Positions 1 through 9,476 of a stretch of DNA of 64,000 nucleotides are shown here, piece after piece. How positions within the stretch are numbered: position 1 is the stretch's first letter; each line of letters starts with the position of its first letter. Both the position numbers and the translations under genes were made by a program. The stretch covers positions 118,097,854-118,161,853 of the forward strand of contig OX578142.1 in NCBI GenBank assembly GCA_951213105.1, written 5' to 3'. This stretch comes from Amaurobius ferox (taxonomy: Eukaryota; Arthropoda; Arachnida; Araneae; Amaurobiidae). Under the pieces are notes generated by a model. That model was given only the letters and a program-made list of their open reading frames with translations, was not told the origin of the DNA and searched no databases.

Positions 1-445
1 CGTTTGTCGCCTTTTTGTCGTCTTTGGTCGCCCTTTTGTTGTCTTTGGACGCTCTTTTGCCATCCTTTGTCGCCAAGGTAAAAATTAAAAAAAAATTTTG
101 ATTTTCATATTGTGCTCTATGAGCCACAGAACACCTGTCGCACAAAGAGCTGTTGCTACTCGCGACCTCCGACAGCAGCGGTACCGGATTCTGTTATGTT
201 TTATTAGTGGGCGTAGACCCATGTTTGAATTGCTACAGATCAACTGTAGCACAAACGCGATAAAAAGGCGATTTTTACCGTTTTGACAAAAGGGCAACAA
301 AAGACGACAAAAGGGCGACAAAAACGCGGAACGTGTTGCCAAACTTAAATGTTACGATTTTTACATTGGCGACAAAAGGGCGACAAAAGAGGACAAAATG
401 GCGACAAAAAGGCAATAAAAGACACGGAAAGAGTCGCCAGAATGG
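1..445. repeat. Inverted-repeat (foldback-like) element, left part cut by window edge
   Basis: Bases 1-75 repeat short blocks of the kind TTTGTCGCC/CTTTTGTCG. Bases about 285-440 carry the complementary blocks (CGACAAAAGGGCGACAAAAG and variants) in the opposite sense, so the two sides can fold together around a spacer of about 210 bp. The blocks are irregular tandem sub-repeats of roughly 10-18 bp, as in foldback transposons with repetitive arms. No target duplication can be tested because the left end lies outside the window. The short frames across it are forced by the repeat and are not genes. Confidence 0.5.
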
Positions 446-1055
446 AATGTTCTTCAAATCATAGCACTGATTCCCAGAATCTCACCTAAAATCGCCAAAA
501 ATAAAAAAGGGATTATACGACATTTGTTCCAAAATTTGGTTCATCCGTTTTAGAATACAAAATTATACCTAAAATGATTATTTATTTAACATTATTGAAT
601 GTCTTGACTTTTCATGATTTTTTCAAAAATTCATTTGGAAATTTGGGGTCTTTCGAACTTTCGGTCGTTTTTAAAATCAATAGGGATCACGTATTTACGG
701 ATTGTATTAATCATACCAAATTACGTTGAAAACTCTCCCTTCGTTCGTGATATATCTCATCTACAGACTCATGGACTTACATACGAGAGTCACACTGAAA
801 TTTTTGAGACAGGGGCAGACGATATTCGCTAGAAAAAAAATTATTGATCGGATATTTAAATTTGAATTTTTTTATGTCCGCAGACGATAATTTGTGGCAT
901 CAATTACTAGTTAGCTATTATAGAATGAATTTTTAAAGAAAAGAAAGTGGAGTTGACGCAAGGGCATTATCAAGCTATGATTTTCTATGATTTTAAAGTA
1001 GGGCTAAATTAAGAAGAATGTCTTCAACGTCAACAATTAGCCGGTTCCAGACATA
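446..1055. other. AT-rich stretch without a recognisable gene
   Basis: There is no repeat family that recurs elsewhere in the window and no convincing coding frame. A 72-codon frame at 614-832 has no motif I recognise and no upstream or downstream support. The last few bases are the flank of the foldback element that starts at 1056. Confidence 0.5.
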
Positions 1056-1262
1056 ATCCCGACAGCCGAAATCTCGACAAGCCAGAATCCCGACAGCCGA
1101 AATCCCGACAAGCCAGAATCCCGACAGGGTCGAAATCCCGACAAGTCAAAATCCCGACAAGGTCGAAATCCCGACAAATACAACACTAAGGCGGTCATCG
1201 CAATGACGTCACTAGGGTTAGAATTTACTAATCAGCATCCCCCCCCCCATCACGCATGTGCC
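1056..1262 (+). repeat. Left arm of foldback element
   Basis: About eight copies of a CCCGACA-centred sub-repeat (1056-1178) are followed by an inner segment (1179-1262) with CTAAGGCGGTCATCGCA and a C-run. The whole order is mirrored at 3090-3337. Confidence 0.75.
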
Positions 1263-1568
1263 GATTATTATTTTTGTTGATTAAAAATAATATTGTCAAA
1301 AATGCATTTTACATTAAATTAATTATTTATTAGTATATTAATTATACATGTAATCTGTTCTAACTTACTGCTGTGTACATTGCGTTGGTGGCCGCAAAAC
1401 CCACCTATTTCTGTGCTTAACGGGATACTAAGTTAACAAACTAAAAATTAAGGTTAATAGTAAAGGAACAAACATTTATTTATCACATACTCAATTTACA
1501 CTCTTTAGTTTTACAAATTAAATAAATATCACACATAGTGGAATACATCACAATGGTAGTTCGGGGGG

Positions 1569-2150
1569 TGTAATGCCAGATAAATTGATATTTGGTTGGA
1601 GCACGTGGTGGGATGCATTAATTAGCTTTTCCTTAAAAATACAAATTTAGACAAAGAGGTTATCCTCATATAGTTTAATTGTACGGTACCTGATCTTCTT
1701 TCATATAACTTGGGTAACACCGATGCTTTGTCACACTTTACACTTGCAATACCAGATGAACATGAGCTCTCCTTCGAATTCCTATATCAGAGACGCACAC
1801 ACAACTCTTAACTCTGCTACCGTCGCTTCTTCTTGACTAGTCTAACTCCAACAGCCTGCCTTGACCAATTCTAACTCCCACTTCGAGCAACTCTCACTTA
1901 TATCCCTTTTGTCGGCGGTCCACGTGCTGAAATCTAGAGCTGAGGGCTAATCCGTAGACATGGCGTCGCCGTCTCGGTTGCCGCCAAACGGCTTAACGTG
2001 GTATGTAAACATGGGCGTGGTATGTAAGATATGGGGCCACCTGTATATTATCGCCCATCTGCTTAGCGTGGGGATAATCCGACCGCATTCCTGGTTCCAT
2101 TATTTTTTAATCCTTCCAAATATTTATTACTTTACATTTCTGGCATTACA
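1569..2150 (-). mobile_element. LTR of an LTR retrotransposon (solo or 3' LTR)
   Basis: The segment is bounded by TGTAATGCCAGA at 1569 and TCTGGCATTACA ending at 2150, giving the TG...CA ends and short inverted termini usual for LTRs. On the minus strand a purine-rich run (2151-2166, G-rich, ending GTGAGAA) directly precedes the TG end, as a polypurine tract precedes a 3' LTR. A TATA-like GGGATATAAGTGAG lies near 1897-1910 on the minus strand. Length (582 bp) is typical. I see no gag/pol frame next to it and no clear target duplication, so a TIR-type DNA element remains possible. Confidence 0.5.
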
Positions 2151-2166
2151 TTCTCACCCCCCCGCG
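2151..2166 (-). other. Polypurine tract next to the LTR
   Basis: On the minus strand this is an almost pure G/A run that ends exactly at the LTR TG. In LTR retrotransposons this tract primes plus-strand DNA synthesis. The assignment depends on the LTR call. Confidence 0.4.
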
Positions 2167-3089
2167 AAAAAAAAAGTCCAAAAGTTACTCTCCCACAGTT
2201 TCACCCCAGTGGTAAGAAATTAAGTTCACAATGGTTCCTCGCAAACACATAAGTTCATCCATCGTGAGAAAGGCTGAGTTCCACTTTTTAGCCTCGTACA
2301 ACTCATAGCTTTGATAGTTCTTTGTAGTTTCTTGATAGTTCCCTGTCAAGTTAGTCCATTATTCATAATTGACATAATGCACCATAAATTACATGAGGAT
2401 TACCAACATTCACATTATTATTAAATTGTAAATTTTGATATATATTATTTGCAATGCATAATTTTCATTTCTCCTTTTACATAATTATTTACATACGACA
2501 TATCATTACATAACAGCATTCATTACTTTATTATTATTATACATTTTCTTGTTATCATTTCATTTTGTAACATATTGTAGTAGTGCAACTATCAACTTCC
2601 GATTCTTGGTTATGGTTGAATTCCATACCACCATATTATTTATAAATTACTTTGTTATTTCACTTTTTTTTTTTTTTTTTTTTTTTTTTTGAACTTGCCA
2701 TATATGTAATGTCAGAAATACATAACATACTTTTTGAAATATACTTATATCCACATGCGCTGGACTCACGCTGGGCCCACGCACATGGCTCTCTACGCGT
2801 ATATGTATATCTTGATCAAAATTATCGGCGTTTTTACATCTCTACATTTTACAAATTAATAGTTTTAATCACTAAATCATAACAATTATGCCATTACTGA
2901 AATAAATTTTGGCAAATTGAAATGACAAAGATTAAAATGATATAACAGGTCGGTATAAGATTTAGGAAATTCATTTTATTAAAAAGAAAAAAAGCACTTA
3001 CACATTCTCCATACGTTCAAATAGCATATTCAAATAGCATATGTCCATTGTCGTAGCAAGCGGATGGAGACAAGAGGGAGTGTGAGTCC
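2167..3089. other. Foldback interior without a gene; T27 run
   Basis: This stretch is AT-rich with no supported coding frame. It holds an uninterrupted run of 27 T at 2664-2690, which may be the reverse complement of an old poly(A) tail. A short inverted pair (TGCGCTGGACTCAC at about 2757 and its complement near 3083) lies just inside the right arm. Confidence 0.5.
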
Positions 3090-3337
3090 AGCGCATGTGC
3101 GTGGGGGGGGGGTGCTGATTAGTAAATTCTAACCCTTGTGACGTCACTGCGATGACCGCCTTAGTGTTGTATTAGTCTGTGCAAGAGTGGGTTTCGGCTG
3201 TCGGGATCTTGGCTTGTCGGGATTTGGACCTTATCGGGCTTTTGGCTTGTCGGGATTTGGACCTTGTCGGGATTTTGACTTGTCGGGATTTCGACCCTGT
3301 CGGGATTTTGGCATGTCGGGATTTCGGCTGTCGGGAT
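3090..3337 (-). repeat. Right arm of foldback element
   Basis: This is the reverse complement of the left arm: G-run, then the complement of CTAAGGCGGTCATCGCA, then about ten GTCGGGATTT-centred sub-repeats. It carries two or three more sub-repeats than the left arm, so the arms have changed length independently. The open frames across it on both strands are repeat artefacts. Confidence 0.75.
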
Positions 3338-3351
3338 TACGACCCAGACAC

Positions 3352-4330
3352 ACAATTAGCATATGTAAATGATGCTCCATCTGGTGCCACCGTATTCAAA
3401 TTGTTTACAGAGTTTAGAAAAGGTCGAAATTCTCTCCTGGATGAAGAACACACAGGAAGATGTTTGTCAGTTGTAGTCCCAGAAAATATGTTGGCCATTC
3501 GAAAAATGTTAATCAATGATAATCGCTGTATCTACCAAATGATACAGGAGGAACTTAACATTGGATTCGCAGCTATACATAAAATTATTCATGAAGAACT
3601 GCATATGAAAAAATTAGTTTGTCGTTGGGTTCCCCATAATTTAACAGAACACCAAAAAGCGGGGGGTGCCAGAATCAGTAAAGAAACCCTAAAATTACTT
3701 AATGATGGTGGACACAGCATTATTTCTAAAATCATAACTGGTGACGAAACGTCCAAACCGGTTTTTGACGTTCCAACACGTCAAGAAAGTAAAGTATGGG
3801 TCTTTGAAGATGAACCCAAACCATCAATGGTGAAAAGAAAACGAGTAACAAAAAAGTAATGTATGCCGTGTTCTTTAGAATTACGGGTCAAGTCAAAGCC
3901 ATAAGGCTAAAGGGACAGAAGACAGTTACAGCTAACTGGTACCACTAAGTGTCTTCCAGAAATTCTTCAGGAAATGAATGTTAGGGAGTAATGCTTCACT
4001 ATGACAATGCATCTTCTCATACAACAAGAATAACAGTCGAATTTCTTGAACTAAAAAACTTTAAAGTAATAGAACATCCATCCTATTCTCATGATCTTTC
4101 TATGTGTGACGTTTGGATATTTTTTAATCTAAAACAAATTGCATGGGAGACGTCTTCATTCCAAAGAGGAGATTGATAAGGCTATAAAAGCATATTTTTC
4201 ATCGATTCCAGGAAATTTTATGGCTTGAAGCATTTAATCTTTGGGAAATTCGCCTACAAAAGTGCATTGATGTTGGAGGGGAGTACATTGAACACTCCTA
4301 AGAGTTGGTAAATTTTACTTGTACCACTTA
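3352..4330 (+). pseudogene. Broken mariner-family (D34D) transposase
   Basis: Mariner transposases cut and paste DNA at TA sites with a DDD catalytic triad. The first frame (3352-3859) shows the helix-turn-helix part (EFRKGRNSLLDEEHTGR), the linker motif WVPHNLTEHQK and the first catalytic aspartate in ITGDET. The sequence then changes frame. The frame at 3991-4176 holds HYDNASSHTT and SHDLSMCDVW, and exactly 34 residues separate the second and third aspartates, the D34D spacing that defines mariner. The expected C-terminal part follows in other frames to about 4300. The N-terminal end is missing or lies beyond the adjacent foldback insertion. The frameshifts, in-frame stops and a damaged region after GDET show that it is dead. 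Confidence 0.88.
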
Positions 4331-4369
4331 GCCGTATCCAAAAAAAAATTCAGTTGACCCTCGTACTAA

Positions 4370-4519
4370 CATACTACATACACCCAGACATCACTTTTGA
4401 TACTTTCGATTCGAGTTCGGGGATGCTTGAAACGTGCTCTTCCTTCGAAAATTCGAATTTTCGATCCTGTCACAATATTTCCCTATCCATTATACTATGT
4501 ATTTAGGAAAAGTAATGTT
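4370..4519 (+). repeat. Family A element, 3' end fragment
   Basis: It matches the right-hand end of the family A copies at 7062, 8136 and 8800. The shared order is an ACACCCAGACATCAC-like stretch, a TTCGAAAATTCGA-like stretch, then TTCCCTATCCATTATACTATG and a final AGGAAAAGT. The left part of the element is absent. Confidence 0.6.
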
Positions 4520-5292
4520 TAAACAAGAAAGATCAATCATGCATAAATCATTGATTATGAACACTTTTTATTTGAAATGCAATTTTATTTAAACATCTCT
4601 AAAATGCTGTACATTCAGCGCTGATATATTTTAAATTATCACAGTGCTACAATAATTTATTATATTATAAAACTTAAAATGTCATCGAAAAAAATTAATT
4701 TTATTCAAATGACGTCATCGAAATATAAATTGTCTAACTTTCTATGTAAAAGCAATGGATATTTCATTCATACCACTTTTATTTCAGACTCCAGTGCGCT
4801 AAAGGATTTAGCGTGAAAAACTTGCTAAATCACTTGTTTACATTCTTCATCTATTGTTCACTTGTTGAATCACTTGTTTACATACTTCATCTATTAAAAT
4901 TAGGCTTCGTTGTAGAAATAATAAAAGTTGGATGAGCATTTAAACTAAAAAATATTGTAATTACGTTGGCACATAATATTGATGCACAGAAAATACTAAA
5001 AAATAAAGCGGTTTTAGGACGGATTCAACACTAAATATAAATTTAAAATACTCTAAAAATCCTGATTTTTACTCTGGGAAAAAGTATGTCACATGATCTC
5101 TTGATATAATATGAGTGTAATTATTATTTTAATTTTTATTTAAGAAACTACCGAACTCATTCTGATGAATTTTTTTTATATACTTTATGGGATAAATTGA
5201 ATATTTCCTAAAATTTTCGAAGCAATTTGTGAATTTTAACGTCGCCTAAAATGTGTTTGAAAAATTAGGTCCCACAGAGTTCAATGTATTTC

Positions 5293-5308
5293 ACTCTTTC
5301 AACATAGG
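5293..5308. repeat. Target-site duplication, left copy, of SINE 1
   Basis: ACTCTTTCAACATAGG occurs here and again, unchanged, at 5597-5612, directly flanking the SINE. Confidence 0.9.
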
Positions 5309-5596
5309 GCGCGGTAGCCCATTGGTTAGCGCGCTGGAGTTGCACTCGGTAGGCCCGGGTTCGATTCCAGCCACTGCCAAAACTGCCGCCGTGTTCATGC
5401 GGAGTACGATCACGTTAAACATGTGGGTCCGAAAGTCCTTCCGAGAGGTTGGTGGTAGGGGAAGGAGGGTACGGTCCCTGTGGATGCCTCCCCCACTGGG
5501 TTCCGGTCTAAATTGGGTGGCACTTCCCGACCGTCCAAACAGTTACCTTACACCTTTCTGGTAGGTCGGACGGTCTGGGTTTCAACAACAACAACA
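5309..5596 (+). mobile_element. tRNA-derived SINE, full-length copy
   Basis: The head is tRNA-like, with an A-box-like TAGCCCATTGGTTAGCGCG at about 5315 and a near-canonical B box GGTTCGATTCC at about 5359. This is the internal RNA polymerase III promoter. A tRNA-unrelated body of about 200 bp follows and the tail is a CAA repeat. Perfect 16-bp duplications (5293-5308 and 5597-5612) show insertion by target-primed reverse transcription. Related copies lie at 17524, 24180 and 61887. The perfect duplication and intact boxes make it the youngest-looking copy. The frame across it is not a gene. Confidence 0.9.
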
Positions 5597-5799
5597 ACTC
5601 TTTCAACATAGGTTCAATCCAAAACTAATTGGGTGATATATTATTCATTTACATTCCCATATGTCCCACAGACCGTCTCAACAACATACTAAATTTTCAT
5701 TTTGATAAAGTCATTATCGTAAGCAGTTATCGTGCTAACGGACAGACAGACAGAATGATCAAAGTCATAAACACTTTCAACTATGTTGGAAAGTGTTAA

Positions 5800-6774
5800 C
5801 AAGAAAGATCAATCTTGTTCAGTGTTTCATAATCAATCTTAAAGCATTGATTATGAAACACTTTCCAACTTCAATGCAATTTTATTTAAACATGCCTAAA
5901 ATGCAATACACTCCTCGGTAATATTTTAAAACTTATCACAATACTACATTAATGTATTATATTTGAAAACTTAAACCTTCATAGAAAAAAATGAACTTCA
6001 TGCAAATGACGACATTGAAATATAAATTGCCTAGTTTAAACATCTCTAAAATGCGATACATTCCTCGGTAATAATTTTAGAATTATCTTAATACTACGAT
6101 AATTTATTATATTTGAAAACTTCATCGAAAACAACTGAAATTCATTCAAATGACGTCATAGAAAAAGGAACACTCCTGGCTCTCTCTATAAAAGCAGCAT
6201 TTCATTCATTTCATTCATCACAATACTATACTAATTTATTTTATTTAAAAATTAAGACCATGAAGCTACAAGTAATTACACTCTGTGCTTAAAACTTCAT
6301 CGAAAAAAATCGTCCTTCTCTTTGTGAAATCAATGAATATTTCATTCATATCAGCTATGCAGACTCCATGAACTAAATAATTGATTTTAATAATTAATTA
6401 TTACTTTAATTTTTATTTAAAAAACTACTGAATATATTTCACTGAATTTTTTTTATATATTTTATGGAACAATTTGAATATTACCTATAATTTTCGAAGC
6501 AATTTGTGAATTTTAAATCCACTTAAAAAATGTTTGAAAAATTAGGTCCCATGGGGCTCAATGTGTTTCATGTTTTCAACTCGGGTTCAATACAAAACTA
6601 ATTGGGTGATGTTATTCATTTATAGTCCCATAGGTCCTACGGAGCGTCTGAACAACATACTAAAATTTGATTTTGATTAAGTCATTTTTACGGCAGTTAT
6701 CGTGCTAACGGACAGACAGACAGACAGAATGAACAAAGTCATGAACACTTTTCAACTTTGTTGTAAAGTGTTAA
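5800..6774 (+). repeat. Family B repeat, copy 2, head-to-tail with copy 1
   Basis: It starts with the same CAAGAAAGATCAATC head with no spacer after copy 1, and ends TTGTAAAGTGTTAA after a GACAGACAGACAGA tract. It repeats the internal sentence ATTAGGTCCCA...GGTTCAATACAAAACTAATT, which in copy 1 is split by the SINE. It is shorter than copy 1 and has an internal re-duplication of the AAACATCTCTAAAATGCGAT segment. Confidence 0.65.
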
Positions 6775-7061
6775 ATATCATCCGCATTACGAGAGGTTTG
6801 GCGCTGAATGTGGTAAAACTTTCAGAATATAAGTGATCAAACAACGTGTACTTTTTGATGTAAACGATTCCCAAAACTTAAACTTGAAGTGTGATCAATA
6901 AATTTTATTTATTTTCGAAGCTCATTTTGCGAGCACAATAACATAATTGCTAGAATTTTATTGAACAGACTTGCAAGATTGCAGATACAAAGCATTTTTG
7001 CTAAGTTAGAGTCATCGTGCTTTTCTTACAAACAAACAAAAATGTTGGTGGGCAGAACATG
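6775..7061. other. AT-rich spacer, nothing recognised
   Basis: There is no coding frame and no match to the other repeat families in the window. Confidence 0.5.
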
Positions 7062-7679
7062 ACTTTCACTACCGAATTCAAATTCATTTTCTCTTACATA
7101 ATGCAATAAATTGAATTTAATTGCACAAAATGACCAGGATACTTACATGAAATGAAACCGAATTTGTATATTTAATTCAAGTTTTGTTTCGAATTGGAGA
7201 CGAGATACATTTTCAAAAGACGACGTTTCAGAAATGAATGGAAACATAAATATTTCGAGAAAAGTTTCGTCCTAATGTAATTGGATTGGTGTTTCTTATT
7301 TAATCGTTAAAAACTAAGATTAAGAAACATTTATTTAATACATTTAAAATGTTTAGTATTTTATTTCAAATTTTAATGATTTTTGCGGGACATTTCACAA
7401 AAAAATGCAGGTTTTCTTTTTCTGCAATCACACTAAAATCCAAAAAGCCCCTGGCTGACCATAAGTAACTTACCTATCGAATTTTACGAAATTTAGTCTA
7501 TTAGTTTTTGAGCTAGAGTGGATAGATATATTGCACAGTGATACATACACACATAGACGTCACGCAAAGAATAGTTTTTTTGGATTCTATATTGCTCGAA
7601 ACGTTTGAAAACTTGAGTTGGGATTTTTGATATTATTCTAATGCTTTCCCTATACATTACCATGTATTGTAGGGAAAGT
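7062..7679 (+). mobile_element. Family A short TIR element, copy 1
   Basis: It begins ACTTTCACTACC and ends TGTAGGGAAAGT. Across copies the consensus ends are ACTTTCCCTACA and TGTAGGGAAAGT, a 12-bp inverted pair. Near the right end TATACATTACCATGTAT can form a small hairpin. About 620 bp of non-coding sequence lies between, including the family landmarks TTTAATTGCACAAAAT and CACACATAGACGTCACG. This size and structure fit a non-autonomous DNA transposon (MITE). The superfamily is not clear from the sequence. Confidence 0.65.
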
Positions 7680-8135
7680 AAAAGGAATAAAAGTCCATAG
7701 TGTGTCTCGATAAATTCAGAAATTTCCCTTTAAAAATGTGTCGTATACAAATTATTGTCGTATCCAAAGAAAATATATATGTGGAATTTTGTATTAATTC
7801 GCATATTAGTAAATACAAAATAGTATAAGATCATTGATAAGGAATTTTTTCTAGGGAGTTACCTCGTCAAAAGGGAAGTCAATTTCCTCGTTTCAAACAG
7901 TAAATTGCATTTTTATTTTCGCACATTTAGTTTTTTAAGTAATTTAGTTGCATTAAATTGCTGTTAAATGAATTCATTAAGAATAAATTTAATTCATTAT
8001 GTCATAGAAGATGCTATTATACTATTAACTTCTTATTTTAAAAATTCTAGATTTAACTATCACCTAAATGGTTAGTCTAATACAAAAATTTAGATAATGC
8101 TTCTGAAAATAAAAATCTAAAGTAGGCAACACATG
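7680..8135. other. AT-rich spacer between family A copies
   Basis: No gene or window-wide repeat was recognised here. Confidence 0.45.
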
Positions 8136-8771
8136 ACTTTTCCTACAGGCTAAATTTAATTTTCTTTCATAATGCAATGAGTTTAATTGCACAAAATTAT
8201 ATGGATATGCATTTACAATTAAACTGATTTCAGTTCTAATTCAATATTCGTTTTCATATGGGGACTGCCCGTTTTCTCAAATGGTGGCGTTCGTTGCACA
8301 AATGCAAAAAATTTGAAGCATCTCTAGAACGGTGCGATCGTAGAGTAAAAAGGCTGATGTTACATTTTCCTTTCTAAAGAATTGCGAATAAAACACTCAT
8401 TTACTCAATATGTTTAGGTATATTTAGTTTTTTAATTCATATTGTGACGAATATTGAAGCCCATTTCAAAATAAGTTCAGGTTCTACTTTTTGGAATAGC
8501 ACCAAAATCTAATCAGCATCAGAGTAAACCACAATAGAGTTAATAGATTCTGTGATATTTCGGCGAATAGTTTTTGAGTTAAAGTGGATACACACACCGC
8601 ATGGATAAGCAGACAGGCAGACAGACTCACATACAGAGATTCACATTAAAATAGGTTTTTCGCATTCTACAGTGCTCGAAACATGTAGATCCGTCGAAAA
8701 ATCAAGTTCCGATTTTCGACATGATTCCAATAATTTTCCTATACATTAATTACCATGTATTGCAGAGAATG
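8136..8771 (+). mobile_element. Family A short TIR element, copy 2
   Basis: It starts ACTTTTCCTACAGG and ends near TATACATTAATTACCATGTAT followed by a decayed right terminus. Internal order and length match copy 1. The flank GTAGGCAACACATG just before the left end also precedes other A copies, so the mobile or duplicated unit may be larger than the TIR-defined part. Confidence 0.6.
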
Positions 8772-8799
8772 CAAGCAAATTTGATGTGGGCAGCACATG

Positions 8800-9476
8800 A
8801 CTTTCCCTACAGACTAAAATTCATTTCATCTGTTTCATTAATAATTCATTAATTTAACTAAATAACATGCACAATTAATTGAAATTGCAGTAAATTTACA
8901 CTTTTAATTTCGTTTTCATTTGATAACTGAACCTATTATTCCCAAAATGCGAAAAAAAAACCATGCAAAAAATCTATATATTTGAGCATACGTAGTTATT
9001 TTTTTTAGACTTTGAAAATTTTTCGGACCATTTCGCAAAAAAAAAAAAAAACCTGTTCTTTTTTCCCGAATCGTACCAAATTCTAACCAGTACCAGGGTA
9101 ACTTACAAGCGACCACCAAATTTTGTGAAATTTGATCAATTAGTTTTTCAGTTAGAGTAAATACAGATATATTTTGAGGGCCGTTTCGCAAAAAATGCAG
9201 CTTATTTTATCCCGAATCATACCAAAATCTAATCAGCACCAGGGTCATCTATAAGTGACTTACCCACCAAATTTTATGAAATTTGGTCAATTACTTTTTG
9301 AGTTACAGTAAATACATATATTGCACAGACAAACACACACACAGACGTCACGCTAAAAATAGTTTCTTCGTATTCTAGAGGTCCCAAACCGTGTAGATCC
9401 GTTCGAAAACTCGAGTTGCGGTTTTCGGTATGATTCCAATACTTTCCCTATACATACCATGTATTGAAGAGAAAGT
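8800..9476 (+). mobile_element. Family A short TIR element, copy 3, with internal duplication
   Basis: It starts ACTTTCCCTACAGAC and ends ATTGAAGAGAAAGT. Its right half contains the same block twice (about 9018-9175 and 9176-9330): a TTTCGCAAAAAA run, CCCGAATC(G/A)TACCAAA, CCAGGGTAACTTAC-like text and the AATTAGTTTTT segment. This is a local tandem duplication not seen in copies 1 and 2. The 91-codon minus-strand frame across it is a by-product. Confidence 0.6.

Larger units (their letters stand above)
1056..3337. mobile_element. Foldback DNA transposon with long, internally repetitive inverted ends
   Basis: The two ends mirror each other: ATCCCGACAGCCGAAAT at 1056 and its complement ending at 3337. 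Both are flanked by TA (1054-1055 and 3338-3339), which fits a TA target duplication. Each arm holds tandem sub-repeats of about 16 and 32 bp built on AATCCCGACAAG, followed inward by a matching stretch with CTAAGGCGGTCATCGCA, TGACGTCAC and a C-run (arms about 1056-1262 and 3090-3337). The 1.8 kb between them has no transposase, so the element is non-autonomous. An LTR lies inside it. TA flanks suggest mobilisation by a TA-targeting transposase, which is inference. Confidence 0.7.
4524..5799 (+). repeat. Family B repeat, copy 1 (carries a SINE)
   Basis: It begins CAAGAAAGATCAATCATGC with a palindromic segment, continues through motifs shared by all B copies (AAATGACGTCATCGAAATA, CATTTCATTCATA, GGTTTTAGGACGGAT) and ends after GACAGACAGACAGAATGA with GTTGGAAAGTGTTAA. 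The next B copy starts at the very next base. AACACTTTCCAAC-like sequence near the left end and GTTGNAAAGTGTT at the right end form a short inverted pair. It has no coding capacity. A SINE is inserted at 5309-5596. Confidence 0.65.

Noticed and set aside
614..832. 72-codon frame
   Set aside because: No recognisable domain, isolated, and at the length expected by chance.
1054..1180. CRISPR-like array of short repeats
   Set aside because: Sub-repeats are irregular (about 16 and 32 bp), without unique spacers, mirrored at the other end of a transposon, and the genome is eukaryotic.
3179..3352. N-terminal part of a 226-codon frame before the mariner relic (repeating Cys-Arg-Asp)
   Set aside because: It is the translation of the foldback arm's sub-repeats and not part of the transposase.
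5309..5380. Functional tRNA gene
   Set aside because: The head has A- and B-box-like motifs but no proper acceptor stem or clear anticodon arm, and it is followed by a SINE body and flanked by target duplications.
5253..5564. 103-codon frame across the SINE
   Set aside because: SINEs are non-coding Pol III units; the frame crosses the insertion junction.
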